A DNA stretch of 11,124 nucleotides from a bacterium (GTDB lineage: Bacteria; Patescibacteriota; Microgenomatia; Levybacterales; UBA12049). Made by a program: the position numbers and the translations under genes. Below, one piece after another: positions 1 to 5,156 of the stretch. The notes below the pieces were generated by a model. That model saw nothing but the letters and a program-made list of their open reading frames with translations, made no database searches and was not told the DNA's origin. The stretch spans positions 1-11,124 of the forward strand of contig JAJYHW010000041.1 of the NCBI GenBank assembly GCA_021784535.1, in the 5' to 3' direction. The stretch's first letter is position 1, and every line of letters begins with the position of its first letter.

Positions 1-65
1 GTTTCTTTACCCATCAGGTAAACAGTGACACCCGTCGTCAGCTTTTCATCAAGTCTCTAAGGTAA
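1..65 (+). CDS. C-terminal end of an unidentified plus-strand gene (partial)
   Basis: Reading from base 3, twenty sense codons run to a TAA at 63-65; the peptide ends in DTRRQLFIKSLR. The codons are mostly those favoured in highly expressed genes (ACC, AAC, GAC, CGT, ATC, AAG, TTC), and a 9-bp hairpin overlaps the stop, which together suggest a real gene end rather than chance. The FFT...DT spacing is faintly like the tail of ribosomal protein L31, but the alignment is one residue short and lacks the usual G-R-V pattern, so I do not name it. The other two plus frames close within 27 bases. The gene would converge on the tRNA-Ala gene. Confidence 0.35.
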   Translation, partial: FFTHQVNSDTRRQLFIKSLR

Positions 66-97
66 ACCCTCTCTTACTAGAGGGTTTGCCCCAGAGA
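54..97 (+). terminator. Hairpin at the end of the left-edge gene, putative terminator
   Basis: AAACCCTCT (64-72) pairs perfectly with AGAGGGTTT (79-87) around a 6-nt loop. GG at 61-62 can pair with CC downstream, and TCTCT (54-58) pairs with AGAGA (93-97), giving a long stacked stem. It overlaps the TAA of the putative upstream gene. There is no T-tract on either strand, so it is not a textbook intrinsic terminator; a 3'-end-protecting hairpin or bidirectional transcript end is equally possible. Confidence 0.45.
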
Positions 98-103
98 TTG
101 AAA

Positions 104-176
104 TTAGTGTTTAGTTCTTAGTAATTAGGGATTAGTTTTTTAAATTTACTAACCACTAAGTACTAGGTTCTAAGTG
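104..176. repeat. Heptad-phased inverted repeat, element 1 (TTAG class)
   Basis: Five consecutive 7-bp units starting TTAG (104, 111, 118, 125, 132) are followed by a 10-bp A/T spacer (139-148) and four 7-bp units starting CTAA or CTAG (149, 156, 163, 170). The right arm is an imperfect reverse complement of the left, so the element can fold into a hairpin. The first four bases of each unit are kept while the last three drift. It lies between the left-edge gene and the tRNA-Ala region and overlaps by a few bases the duplicated tRNA end. Confidence 0.75.
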
Positions 177-276
177 AACCGGAAGAGATTTCCCTAAAGA
201 GACTTGCCACTTCGTGGTGGCGCCTCTCATCTCTCCGTTCCACTCCAATTGTTAACTTTGTGGACCGGAAGAGATT
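174..276. repeat. Direct repeat duplicating the 3' end of tRNA-Ala (copies 174-190 and 260-276)
   Basis: GTGAACCGGAAGAGATT at 174-190 and GTGGACCGGAAGAGATT at 260-276 match at 16 of 17 positions. The second copy is the 3' acceptor strand plus part of the T arm of tRNA-Ala, with two bases beyond the discriminator. The copies start 86 bp apart. Duplicated tRNA 3' ends are the usual mark of site-specific integration by tyrosine recombinases, but no integrase is seen and the interval is very short, so a scar of a lost element or a simple tandem duplication is possible. Confidence 0.6.
181..241. other. Long interrupted hairpin next to tRNA-Ala
   Basis: Three stacked helices can form: GGAA/TTCC (181-184 with 238-241) with AGAGAT/ATCTCT (184-189 with 229-234) sharing one base, then GAGA/TCTC (199-202 with 225-228), then GCCAC/GTGGC (206-210 with 217-221) with a 6-nt loop. 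As transcribed on the minus strand it would follow the tRNA by about 20 nt. There is no T-run on either side. It could be a tRNA 3'-trailer structure, a small structured RNA, or part of a mobile-element scar. Confidence 0.4.
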
Positions 277-333
277 CGAACTCTCGACCTCGTCTGTGCA
301 AAAGACGCGCTCTACCAACTAAGCTACCGGCCC
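261..333 (-). tRNA. tRNA-Ala (anticodon UGC)
   Basis: The minus strand folds into a full cloverleaf: 7-bp acceptor stem GGGCCGG/CCGGTCC (327-333 with 262-268), D arm GCTT/GAGC, anticodon stem CGTCT/AGACG with loop TTTGCAC (anticodon TGC, reading GCA), 5-nt variable loop AGGTC, T arm with loop TTCGAAT, and discriminator A at 261. The acceptor stem carries the G3-U70 wobble pair that is the identity element for alanyl-tRNA synthetase, which agrees with the anticodon. CCA is not encoded: the bases after the discriminator are CA then A, so CCA must be added by tRNA nucleotidyltransferase. No intron is seen. Confidence 0.97.
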
Positions 334-339
334 GTTATT

Positions 340-394
340 TTAGTTCACAGCCATTAGCTTTTAGCTTGCACTACTGAAACCTAACGACTATTTA
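340..394. repeat. Heptad-phased inverted repeat, element 2 (TTAG class, short)
   Basis: Units TTAGTTC (340), ACAGCCA (347, degenerate), TTAGCTT (354) and TTAGCTT (361) are in 7-bp phase. They are followed by a 13-bp spacer and right-arm units CTAACGA (381) and CTATTTA (388). It starts seven bases upstream of the tRNA-Ala 5' end, so any tRNA precursor from further upstream would carry it as a 5' leader hairpin. It is a weaker, more decayed member of the family seen at 104-176 and 5157-5235. Confidence 0.5.
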
Positions 395-557
395 TTGTAG
401 CTAACTTGGCCTGTAACTAATTGATCAAATTAAAAAGAGCGAATTTGGGAACAAAAGAAATTACTGAATTATGAAGACACGTTACTCCGTCAATTTGGGT
501 AGGAAAGGATAACTTTACAGATCATCATAAACGAAATTTCTTAAGTTCGTAAAAGCT
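395..557. other. Intergenic stretch without a recognisable gene
   Basis: Between the repeat upstream of tRNA-Ala and the promoter at 558-586 I see no coding frame with a credible start. The best minus-strand ATG frame gives 12 residues. Two AATTTGGG octamers recur 50 bp apart (442-449 and 492-499), and a weak 5-bp hairpin lies near 534-553. If the promoter at 558-586 is active, this stretch would be transcribed as a leader of the tRNA or as a separate small RNA. Confidence 0.3.
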
Positions 558-586
558 ATCTTACCATAGGCATTCGAGGCTGTCAA
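558..586 (-). promoter_or_regulatory. Sigma70-type promoter downstream of trxB, reading toward tRNA-Ala
   Basis: On the minus strand a perfect -35 TTGACA (586-581) is followed by a 17-bp spacer and TAAGAT (563-558), one mismatch from TATAAT. It lies just after the trxB stop codon and fires leftward with a predicted start near 551. The first identifiable gene is tRNA-Ala about 220 nt away, so it is either the tRNA promoter with a long leader or the promoter of an unannotated small RNA. Confidence 0.6.
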
Positions 587-595
587 TAGGCTTGA

Positions 596-1522
596 TTACT
601 TTGCTACAGGATTATTTTGGGCTTCGAGCCATCGCTCTGCTTCAAGAGCTGACGCACAACCAAACCCCGCAGCTGTTATTGCCTGCATATATTGCCGATC
701 ATGAACGTCTCCGGCAACAAAAACACCTTCTTTATTGGTCTTTGTGTGTTCGTGGACAATAATAAATCCTTTTTCATCGACATCTATTCCGGGAAAGACT
801 TTACTATTTGGCGTATGACCAATCGCGACAAAGATGCCATCAATCGGCAACTCTTTTTCTTCACCAGTGATAGTGTTTTTCAGTTTAATACCAGTAACTG
901 TAACATCGCCAAGAATCTCAGTAATCTGGGAATTCATCATGAATGCAATCTTTGGATTGGCTTTCGCCTTATCAATCATAATTTTTGAAGCTCGAAATTC
1001 ATCTCTCCGATGGACTATCGTCACACTTTGAGCAAAACGAGTCAAAACAATTGCTTCTTCCATGGCAGAATCTCCTCCTCCGGCTACAATAACGTTTTTA
1101 TTTTTAAAAAATGGCGCATCGCAAGGAGCACAGGAAGAAACACCGCGACCAATCTTTTCTTTTTCTCCAGGAACACCAAGCCATTTGGTATCAGCACCTG
1201 TTGCAATAATAATCGCCTTCCCTTGATAGGATTTTTCCCCTGCTTGTATTGTAAACGGTGAAGCTGAAAAATCACCGCTTGAAAAATTAACATCGACAAA
1301 TTCTGCACCGTGATGTTCTGCTTGTTTTCGCATATTTGCCATGAGATCCGGACCCATTATTCCTTCAGGAAAGCCGGGGAAATTTTCAACCTCGGTAGTT
1401 AGCATCAATTGCCCGCCCCACTTCTCACCTGCAATAACAAGTGTCTTTAAGCTGGCGCGAGTGGTATAAATAGCGGCTGTAAGACCTGCAGGGCCTGAAC
1501 CGAGAACAATTACGTCGTACAT
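596..1522 (-). CDS. trxB: Thioredoxin reductase (NADPH, FAD)
   Basis: This is a 308-residue low-molecular-weight thioredoxin reductase, the usual length, which moves electrons from NADPH through FAD and a redox disulfide to thioredoxin in the cytosol. In order: FAD dinucleotide motif GSGPAG at 8-13; active-site CAPC at 131-134 (CATC in E. coli); NADPH fold GGGDSA at 148-153; the HRRDEFRA stretch at 171-178, whose arginines bind the NADPH 2'-phosphate; and the C-terminal FAD motif GDV at 271-273. I start at the ATG at 1522. An in-frame TTG five codons upstream lies in the heptad repeat and would add five residues before the normal beta strand. No Shine-Dalgarno is seen, and it probably depends on the trxA transcript. 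The trxA stop is 95 bases upstream, the gap being filled by a heptad-phased hairpin. Confidence 0.97.
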   Translation of the reverse strand: MYDVIVLGSGPAGLTAAIYTTRASLKTLVIAGEKWGGQLMLTTEVENFPGFPEGIMGPDLMANMRKQAEHHGAEFVDVNFSSGDFSASPFTIQAGEKSYQGKAIIIATGADTKWLGVPGEKEKIGRGVSSCAPCDAPFFKNKNVIVAGGGDSAMEEAIVLTRFAQSVTIVHRRDEFRASKIMIDKAKANPKIAFMMNSQITEILGDVTVTGIKLKNTITGEEKELPIDGIFVAIGHTPNSKVFPGIDVDEKGFIIVHEHTKTNKEGVFVAGDVHDRQYMQAITAAGFGCASALEAERWLEAQNNPVAK

Positions 1523-1528
1523 AATAAA

Positions 1529-1619
1529 AAATCTCAAAACTCAAATCACAAATTTCAAAAATACAGACTTAAAATTTAGTGCTGTAGATTTGACATTTGA
1601 TTTTTGACATTTGAGATTT
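1529..1619. repeat. Heptad-phased inverted repeat, element 3 (TTTGA class) between trxA and trxB
   Basis: Left arm: four 7-bp units ending CAAA (1532 TCTCAAA, 1539 ACTCAAA, 1546 TCACAAA, 1553 TTTCAAA). Right arm: four units starting TTTG (1589, 1596, 1603, 1610). The outer ends AAATCTCAAA (1529-1538) and TTTGAGATTT (1610-1619) are perfect reverse complements, and the centre carries TACAG/CTGTA. It fills almost the whole trxA-trxB spacer. The outermost right-arm bases overlap the trxA stop codon. In the mRNA it would be a long hairpin between two cistrons of one operon. Confidence 0.8.
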
Positions 1620-1941
1620 AACTCAAAACTTTATCAATTTCTGTCTTATATGTCTGTTTTCCCTGAGCACCGATCATCGCCTGGACTGGTTTACCGTTTT
1701 TAAAAATCATGACAGTCGGAATACTCATAACAGCATATTGTCCCGCAGTCTGCTGATTTTCATCAACGTTCAATTTACCAACCATAACCTTCTGTTTATA
1801 TTCCTCCGCAAGCTCTTCAATAATCGGCGAAACCATCTTACAGGGACCGCACCAAGGTGCCCAAAAATCAACAACAACGGGCGTTTTGCTTTCGAGGACT
1901 TGGGTTTTAAAATTACTATCAGTAAAAGTTACATCTGCCAT
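1618..1941 (-). CDS. trxA: Thioredoxin
   Basis: A 107-residue classical thioredoxin, the same size as the E. coli protein. It is a cytosolic protein-disulfide reductant, recharged by the thioredoxin reductase encoded next downstream. The active site WCGPC is at 30-34 (Cys31, Cys34) and is preceded by the VVVDFWAPW strand. The cis-proline loop SIPT is at 73-76, with Pro75 facing the active site. The final FKNG and GA hairpin of the fold is present at 80-92. There is no signal peptide. The ATG at 1941 is the only sensible start. It lies about 6 nt from the predicted transcript start of a near-consensus promoter, with only a weak GGAC upstream, so the mRNA is nearly leaderless. The stop codon touches the outer edge of the heptad repeat that separates it from trxB. 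Confidence 0.98.
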   Translation of the reverse strand: MADVTFTDSNFKTQVLESKTPVVVDFWAPWCGPCKMVSPIIEELAEEYKQKVMVGKLNVDENQQTAGQYAVMSIPTVMIFKNGKPVQAMIGAQGKQTYKTEIDKVLS

Positions 1942-1953
1942 AATCGTCCAACA

Positions 1954-1982
1954 ATAGTATCAATAACCATAATAAATGTCAA
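1954..1982 (-). promoter_or_regulatory. Promoter of trxA-trxB
   Basis: Minus strand: perfect -35 TTGACA (1982-1977), 17-bp spacer, TGA directly before -10 TACTAT (1959-1954), that is an extended -10 with consensus spacing. The predicted start is near 1947, leaving about six untranslated bases before the trxA ATG. It occupies the short gap after the stop codon of the membrane-protein gene, so trxAB can be transcribed independently of it. Confidence 0.8.
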
Positions 1983-1988
1983 GATAAA

Positions 1989-3560
1989 TTATTCCAGTTC
2001 TTCAGTTTTTGCATGGAGGAAATAGAACCATTGATCGAAAAAAGCAAAAAGAAATTTGAATGGCGCCTCGATCAAAAAATCAAAAAGCATAAGAAAAATA
2101 TTAATCTTTGCGATGCTTGTGGTAAGATTTCTTCCTACCCGGATCACTGGCATGAAAAGAAAATCAACAAGCAGGGTGCCAAGCCCCTGTTTTTCCCCCA
2201 CTCTATAAACATTTGCCAACAACGAGATACGATAAGACAGGAAAGAAACGATTGCTAAAAAGAAAATAAAGACGCCCTGACTGACAAAATTGAAATGCAA
2301 TTGCGTCAAGATATAGTCAATGACACCAAATGAAAGGATAAAAGCAAGAAGCCACAGAATATTGAAAGCGGTAACGTATCCCTGGTCGGTTTTGGGCTTG
2401 GCGATAAGTAATTTATTACCAAGAACAGGATCTTCTTCATGCAGTAACCGGGTGATGTATGAAAGTATCCTTTCAGAATTATCCTGTCCGGGTGTACGGA
2501 TAAAAAGACTCACAAGTATCATCAATAACGGAGGAATACTGATATTAATAATAATTGATGACCAGATAATATAGCCATAAACTATTCTTTCATACGTTCC
2601 TTCCACAAAAAAAGCAAAAGCGACCTTTGTCAATAAAATAAAAATAACAGAACGAATGATAGCAGTTCTTACCCGTGAACTGATACTTTTATATCGTTTC
2701 GCGCAAGCTTCGAAAACAACATCCCTTAGAGAATCATCATTCTCAAGAATAGTTTTTAAATTCGCTTTTTGACTTTCCAATACATCTTCAAAGATAAAGA
2801 AAGCAGCCGTTCTTCGTTTAATATAGGTATATACCTTATCACGGTTCACATAATTCATTTGCCGGAGAATTTCATTATACCCTTCCATAAAATGCTCTGC
2901 GGTATAATCAAGCGTTTTAGAGGTCAGGCGGCCAAAATACTGACAAAATAAATGATACCGCAAAAATGCCAGATCATCGCGGGCAAACGCCTTGCGTACT
3001 GCAATAAAAACCTGAGCGTTTTTTGTTTCAACTGACTCATCCTCAATCATGATATCATCTTTAAGAACATGAAACATGAAATTGGCGATAAGCTCCTTGG
3101 ATCTTTTAGGATTAAGAATATATTGAATATCTGATGACATCAAATCATATGTCCACTCATTGATAGTGCTTTCGGGAAATTTATATTTGGAAAGAATACG
3201 CAAGCGCAATGCTAAATGCAAATTAATTATTTCTTCAATTTTTTGCACGACAGATTCCCCGACGTCTCCATCAGGCAAATAGCGCGCCCAGAGGAGTTCT
3301 TTGACCAAAGGCTTTGCGGTAGTCTTTCCGTTTCCGCCAAGAAGAAGCCTTCGTTTTAATATCCTCTCAATGGTTGCCCGAAGAATAACTTCATCTTCAC
3401 GAAACTCCATAGCATTACGCAATCTTTCATACCATGAGGCAAATTTTGTCACAATAGGATTAACGGTAATCCGACGTTCTTCTTGCGGTGTAGGATGGCT
3501 CTCTTCAAGTGACGTAATTAAATAGGACGCCAGTGAAGAAAGCGGTCGAAGTGATACCAT
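1989..3560 (-). CDS. Multi-pass membrane protein of unknown function
   Basis: I do not recognise this 523-residue protein. Residues 1-295 are soluble-looking, charged and mostly helical, without a signal peptide. They include a GGNGKT stretch at 75-80 (not a valid P-loop) and the segment PLVKELLWARYLP at 84-96. Hydrophobic segments follow at about 301-319, 329-354, 397-419, 427-447 and 485-508, with a weaker one at 462-475; a charged loop (355-396) separates the first pair from the rest. It has only two cysteines (206 and 286), both in the soluble part, so it is not a disulfide carrier. The ATG at 3560 lies 10 nt from a TGCTATAAT box, with no Shine-Dalgarno. It is divergent from the DsbA-like gene and just upstream of trxAB. 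A lineage-specific membrane protein with a large cytoplasmic helical domain is the most I can say. Confidence 0.85.
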   Translation of the reverse strand: MVSLRPLSSLASYLITSLEESHPTPQEERRITVNPIVTKFASWYERLRNAMEFREDEVILRATIERILKRRLLLGGNGKTTAKPLVKELLWARYLPDGDVGESVVQKIEEIINLHLALRLRILSKYKFPESTINEWTYDLMSSDIQYILNPKRSKELIANFMFHVLKDDIMIEDESVETKNAQVFIAVRKAFARDDLAFLRYHLFCQYFGRLTSKTLDYTAEHFMEGYNEILRQMNYVNRDKVYTYIKRRTAAFFIFEDVLESQKANLKTILENDDSLRDVVFEACAKRYKSISSRVRTAIIRSVIFILLTKVAFAFFVEGTYERIVYGYIIWSSIIINISIPPLLMILVSLFIRTPGQDNSERILSYITRLLHEEDPVLGNKLLIAKPKTDQGYVTAFNILWLLAFILSFGVIDYILTQLHFNFVSQGVFIFFLAIVSFLSYRISLLANVYRVGEKQGLGTLLVDFLFMPVIRVGRNLTTSIAKINIFLMLFDFLIEAPFKFLFAFFDQWFYFLHAKTEELE

Positions 3561-3570
3561 AGATACATTG

Positions 3571-3579
3571 ATTATAGCA
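3571..3579 (-). promoter_or_regulatory. Extended -10 box of the membrane-protein gene
   Basis: Minus strand TGCTATAAT: a perfect TATAAT (3576-3571) preceded by TGC. No good -35 is present upstream, as is normal for extended -10 promoters. Ten bases separate the box from the ATG, predicting an untranslated leader of only about three bases. It is back to back with the promoter of the DsbA-like gene. Confidence 0.65.
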
Positions 3580-3617
3580 TTTTACTTTTATGAAAAAGCA
3601 ATATGTCTAGATCATAC

Positions 3618-3647
3618 TTGCATAATAGTTTTCTATTAGTGTAGAAT
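3618..3647 (+). promoter_or_regulatory. Promoter of the DsbA-like gene
   Basis: TTGCAT (3618-3623), an 18-bp spacer and TAGAAT (3642-3647). The predicted start near 3654 is only about four bases before the ATG at 3658. It also lies downstream of the alternative GTG at 3649, which argues against that GTG as the start codon. Confidence 0.55.
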
Positions 3648-3657
3648 AGTGTATGAA

Positions 3658-4530
3658 ATGAAGAAGGTTACAAAGGCCACTGCTAACAATAATAAAACTA
3701 ATAAAAAATCGCTTTCTCAAAGCAAATTTCTTCCCAAAATAGCTAAATTAATAAAACCAATAAAAACATACTGCTTAAAATCACTTAACGTACTTAAATT
3801 TAAAAATGTGACTGCAAATACCTTTCTTGTCTTTACTGTTGTTATTTTTGCTTTTATTTTGGGTATGCTTGCCACGAAAGTAATGGATCTACAACAACAG
3901 GTTAAAGAAGCACAAAATGTAAATACAGCAGCTGTACAACAAAACACAGCAGCTGTGCAACCATCAGGACAACCTCCTGCACCATCTGGACCAGTAAATG
4001 TTGCTGTTGGGAATTACCCACCCCTTGGTAATCCCAATGCAAAAGTTACTGTGATTGAATTTGCTGATTTCCGGTGTCCTTTCTGTGAGCAGTGGTTTCA
4101 GACGGTTGAGCCAAACCTGATAAAAGACTACGTCAATACCGGTAAGGTAAAGTTTTATTTCCGTAACTATGCCTTTCTAGGTCCCGCATCAACGCTTGCT
4201 GCAAACGCAGGCGAATGTGCAAATGAGCAAGGCAAATTCTGGCAATTCCATGACTATATGTATCAACATCAGCCTAATGAATCAGATACTTCAATGTACA
4301 CGGTCAATAATCTTTCAAAAATTGCAGGGAGTCTCGGTATGAATCAATCACAATTTCAATCATGCCTATCATCTAACAAATATAACAATAATGTTTCACA
4401 AGATCTCACTGATGGAAATAGTGCAGGGGTGAGCGGTACACCTACAACTTTTGTTAATGGCATACCTATTGTCGGGGCTGTTCCCTACAGCCAAATTCAA
4501 CAGCAGATTGATGTAGCGCTCAAAAACTGA
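3658..4530 (+). CDS. Membrane-anchored DsbA-like thiol-disulfide oxidoreductase
   Basis: This 290-residue protein has a Lys/Asn-rich cytoplasmic tail (1-53), one transmembrane helix (about 54-73, no cleavage site), a Gln/Pro-rich linker (74-115) and a DsbA-type thioredoxin domain (about 118-290). The redox motif is CPFC at 140-143 in the context FADFRCPFC, and the cis-proline motif is GTPT at 260-263. Cys187 and Cys236 in the helical insertion could form a second, structural disulfide. Topology puts the catalytic domain outside the membrane, where such proteins introduce or shuffle disulfides in exported proteins. They are usually reoxidised by DsbB or VKOR, neither of which is in this window. 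I prefer the ATG at 3658 to the GTG at 3649 because the latter precedes the predicted transcript start. It converges on acylphosphatase with only nine bases between the stop codons and no terminator. Confidence 0.93.
   Translation: MKKVTKATANNNKTNKKSLSQSKFLPKIAKLIKPIKTYCLKSLNVLKFKNVTANTFLVFTVVIFAFILGMLATKVMDLQQQVKEAQNVNTAAVQQNTAAVQPSGQPPAPSGPVNVAVGNYPPLGNPNAKVTVIEFADFRCPFCEQWFQTVEPNLIKDYVNTGKVKFYFRNYAFLGPASTLAANAGECANEQGKFWQFHDYMYQHQPNESDTSMYTVNNLSKIAGSLGMNQSQFQSCLSSNKYNNNVSQDLTDGNSAGVSGTPTTFVNGIPIVGAVPYSQIQQQIDVALKN
3922..3963 (+). repeat. In-frame 21-bp tandem duplication in the DsbA linker
   Basis: Two adjacent 21-bp units (3922-3942 and 3943-3963) share the core ACAGCAGCTGT and encode NTAAVQQ then NTAAVQP (residues 89-102). 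The unit length is a multiple of three, so the frame is kept. It only lengthens the linker between membrane anchor and catalytic domain. It is unrelated in sequence to the intergenic heptads, although 21 is also three times seven. Confidence 0.7.
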
Positions 4531-4539
4531 TTTAAATCC

Positions 4540-4806
4540 TTAATCTTTAATTTTGAATTCATCAAATGTTTCCGGTTCTTCCCAGTCAAATCCTACATGT
4601 TTTACTTCTGCCAACATTGGTCCTTTTTTACAAAGCTTAATCATTTTTTCAATATTTTCTTTTCCGCCGCAAAAAACCGCTTCTACTCCTCCGTCTTCGG
4701 TGTTTTTTACCCAACCGGTAAGTCCAAGCTTTTGTGCGTTAGTTTTTATAAAAAATCTAAAACCGACTCCTTGAACCATACCTGAGATAAAAATGTGGGC
4801 TTGCAT
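4540..4806 (-). CDS. acyP: Acylphosphatase
   Basis: An 88-residue protein matching the small acylphosphatase family in length and order. Its cytosolic enzymes hydrolyse carboxyl-phosphate bonds such as that of acetyl phosphate or 1,3-bisphosphoglycerate. The signature GMVQGVGFRFF at 9-19 holds the phosphate-binding loop with the catalytic Arg17. The second signature, GWVKNTEDGGVEAVFCG (31-47), contains the catalytic Asn35. The C-terminal strand ends at FKIKD. I start at the ATG at 4806; an in-frame TTG three codons upstream comes from the heptad repeat and would add only three residues. The GAGAT before the ATG, itself part of the repeat, is the nearest thing to a ribosome binding site. It probably belongs to the transcript that begins at pth. 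Confidence 0.94.
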   Translation of the reverse strand: MQAHIFISGMVQGVGFRFFIKTNAQKLGLTGWVKNTEDGGVEAVFCGGKENIEKMIKLCKKGPMLAEVKHVGFDWEEPETFDEFKIKD

Positions 4807-4809
4807 AGA

Positions 4810-4915
4810 TCTCAAATCTCAAATTGCAAATCTCAAAACTACAACACGAATTTCAAATCTTTAAAGATTTTATTCTTGAGATGTAGATTTTACCTTTGAG
4901 TTTTGCGATTTGAGT
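4810..4915. repeat. Heptad-phased inverted repeat, element 4 (TTTGA class)
   Basis: Left arm units at 4810, 4817, 4824 and 4831 all end CAAA. Right arm units TTTACCT (4888), TTTGAGT (4895), TTTGCGA (4902) and TTTGAGT (4909) are in 7-bp phase. The segment 4818-4837 is nearly the reverse complement of 4895-4914, with about two mismatches in 20. The centre is a perfect 16-bp palindrome, AAATCTTTAAAGATTT, at 4855-4870. The element starts four bases upstream of the acylphosphatase ATG and runs into the 3' end of the neighbouring gene, whose last 14 codons and stop it encodes. Confidence 0.8.
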
Positions 4916-5154
4916 TCCTTGAGTTTCCACATAAACAGTGCACCTTTATTGGCAGCATTACTATCAATTGCAAAACTCAACGCCTGTTCAAGAATAGAAC
5001 GATGCACTGTTTTTGCAAGCTTAATATAAAGACTTCTATGCTTATAGTCATTCAAAGATTCGGCCAAGTGTAGGCCAAATGTTTGAAATTCCCGGGAAAC
5101 ATACTTGTCTGTAGTAGGATTAAATTTGGTAAGGACACTCTTTATGGACTGCAT
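4870..5154 (-). CDS. Small helical protein of unknown function
   Basis: I cannot name this 94-residue protein. Residues 1-80 look like a compact all-helical domain with conserved-looking stretches: NPTTDKYVSREFQTFG at 12-27, SLYIKLAKTVHRSILEQALS at 41-60, and ANKGALFMWKLKELK near 68-82. It has no signal peptide, no transmembrane helix and no cysteine. My impression is of a small conserved protein of CPR genomes without assigned function. The last 14 residues (LKSQNSKVKSTSQE) are encoded by the right arm of a heptad repeat and are almost certainly an acquired, unstructured tail; the ancestral stop was probably just after WKLKEL. The ATG at 5154 has no Shine-Dalgarno and follows directly on another heptad element that separates it from pth. 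Confidence 0.8.
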   Translation of the reverse strand: MQSIKSVLTKFNPTTDKYVSREFQTFGLHLAESLNDYKHRSLYIKLAKTVHRSILEQALSFAIDSNAANKGALFMWKLKELKSQNSKVKSTSQE

Positions 5155-5156
5155 TG

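Noticed and set aside
181..241. T-box-like string (GCGCCACCACGAAG followed by GTCTCTTT on the minus strand)
   Set aside because: It lacks the UGGN core that pairs with the tRNA acceptor end, has no specifier domain, and no synthetase or amino-acid gene lies downstream.
692..1261. Plus-strand open frames antisense to trxB (and similar ones antisense to the ligase)
   Set aside because: They have no promoter or ribosome binding site and no family-like motifs, and they are explained as mirror frames of well-supported genes.
1523..1537. TTG start adding five residues to trxB
   Set aside because: The codon lies in the heptad repeat; the ATG at 1522 gives the normal N-terminus right before the FAD-binding strand.
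3321..3338. P-loop (GGNGKT) in the 523-residue membrane protein
   Set aside because: It does not fit GxxxxGK(S/T), and no Walker B follows; the surroundings are not an NTPase fold.
1989..3560. The membrane protein as the missing DsbB/VKOR partner of the DsbA-like protein
   Set aside because: It has only two cysteines, both in the soluble N-terminal half and not paired in a CxxC; no quinone-linked redox motif is visible.
3649..3657. GTG start for the DsbA-like gene
   Set aside because: It lies upstream of the predicted transcription start and adds only three residues; the ATG at 3658 is preferred.
4855..4870. The 16-bp palindrome as a stand-alone operator
   Set aside because: It is the centre of the larger heptad inverted repeat, which explains it better.
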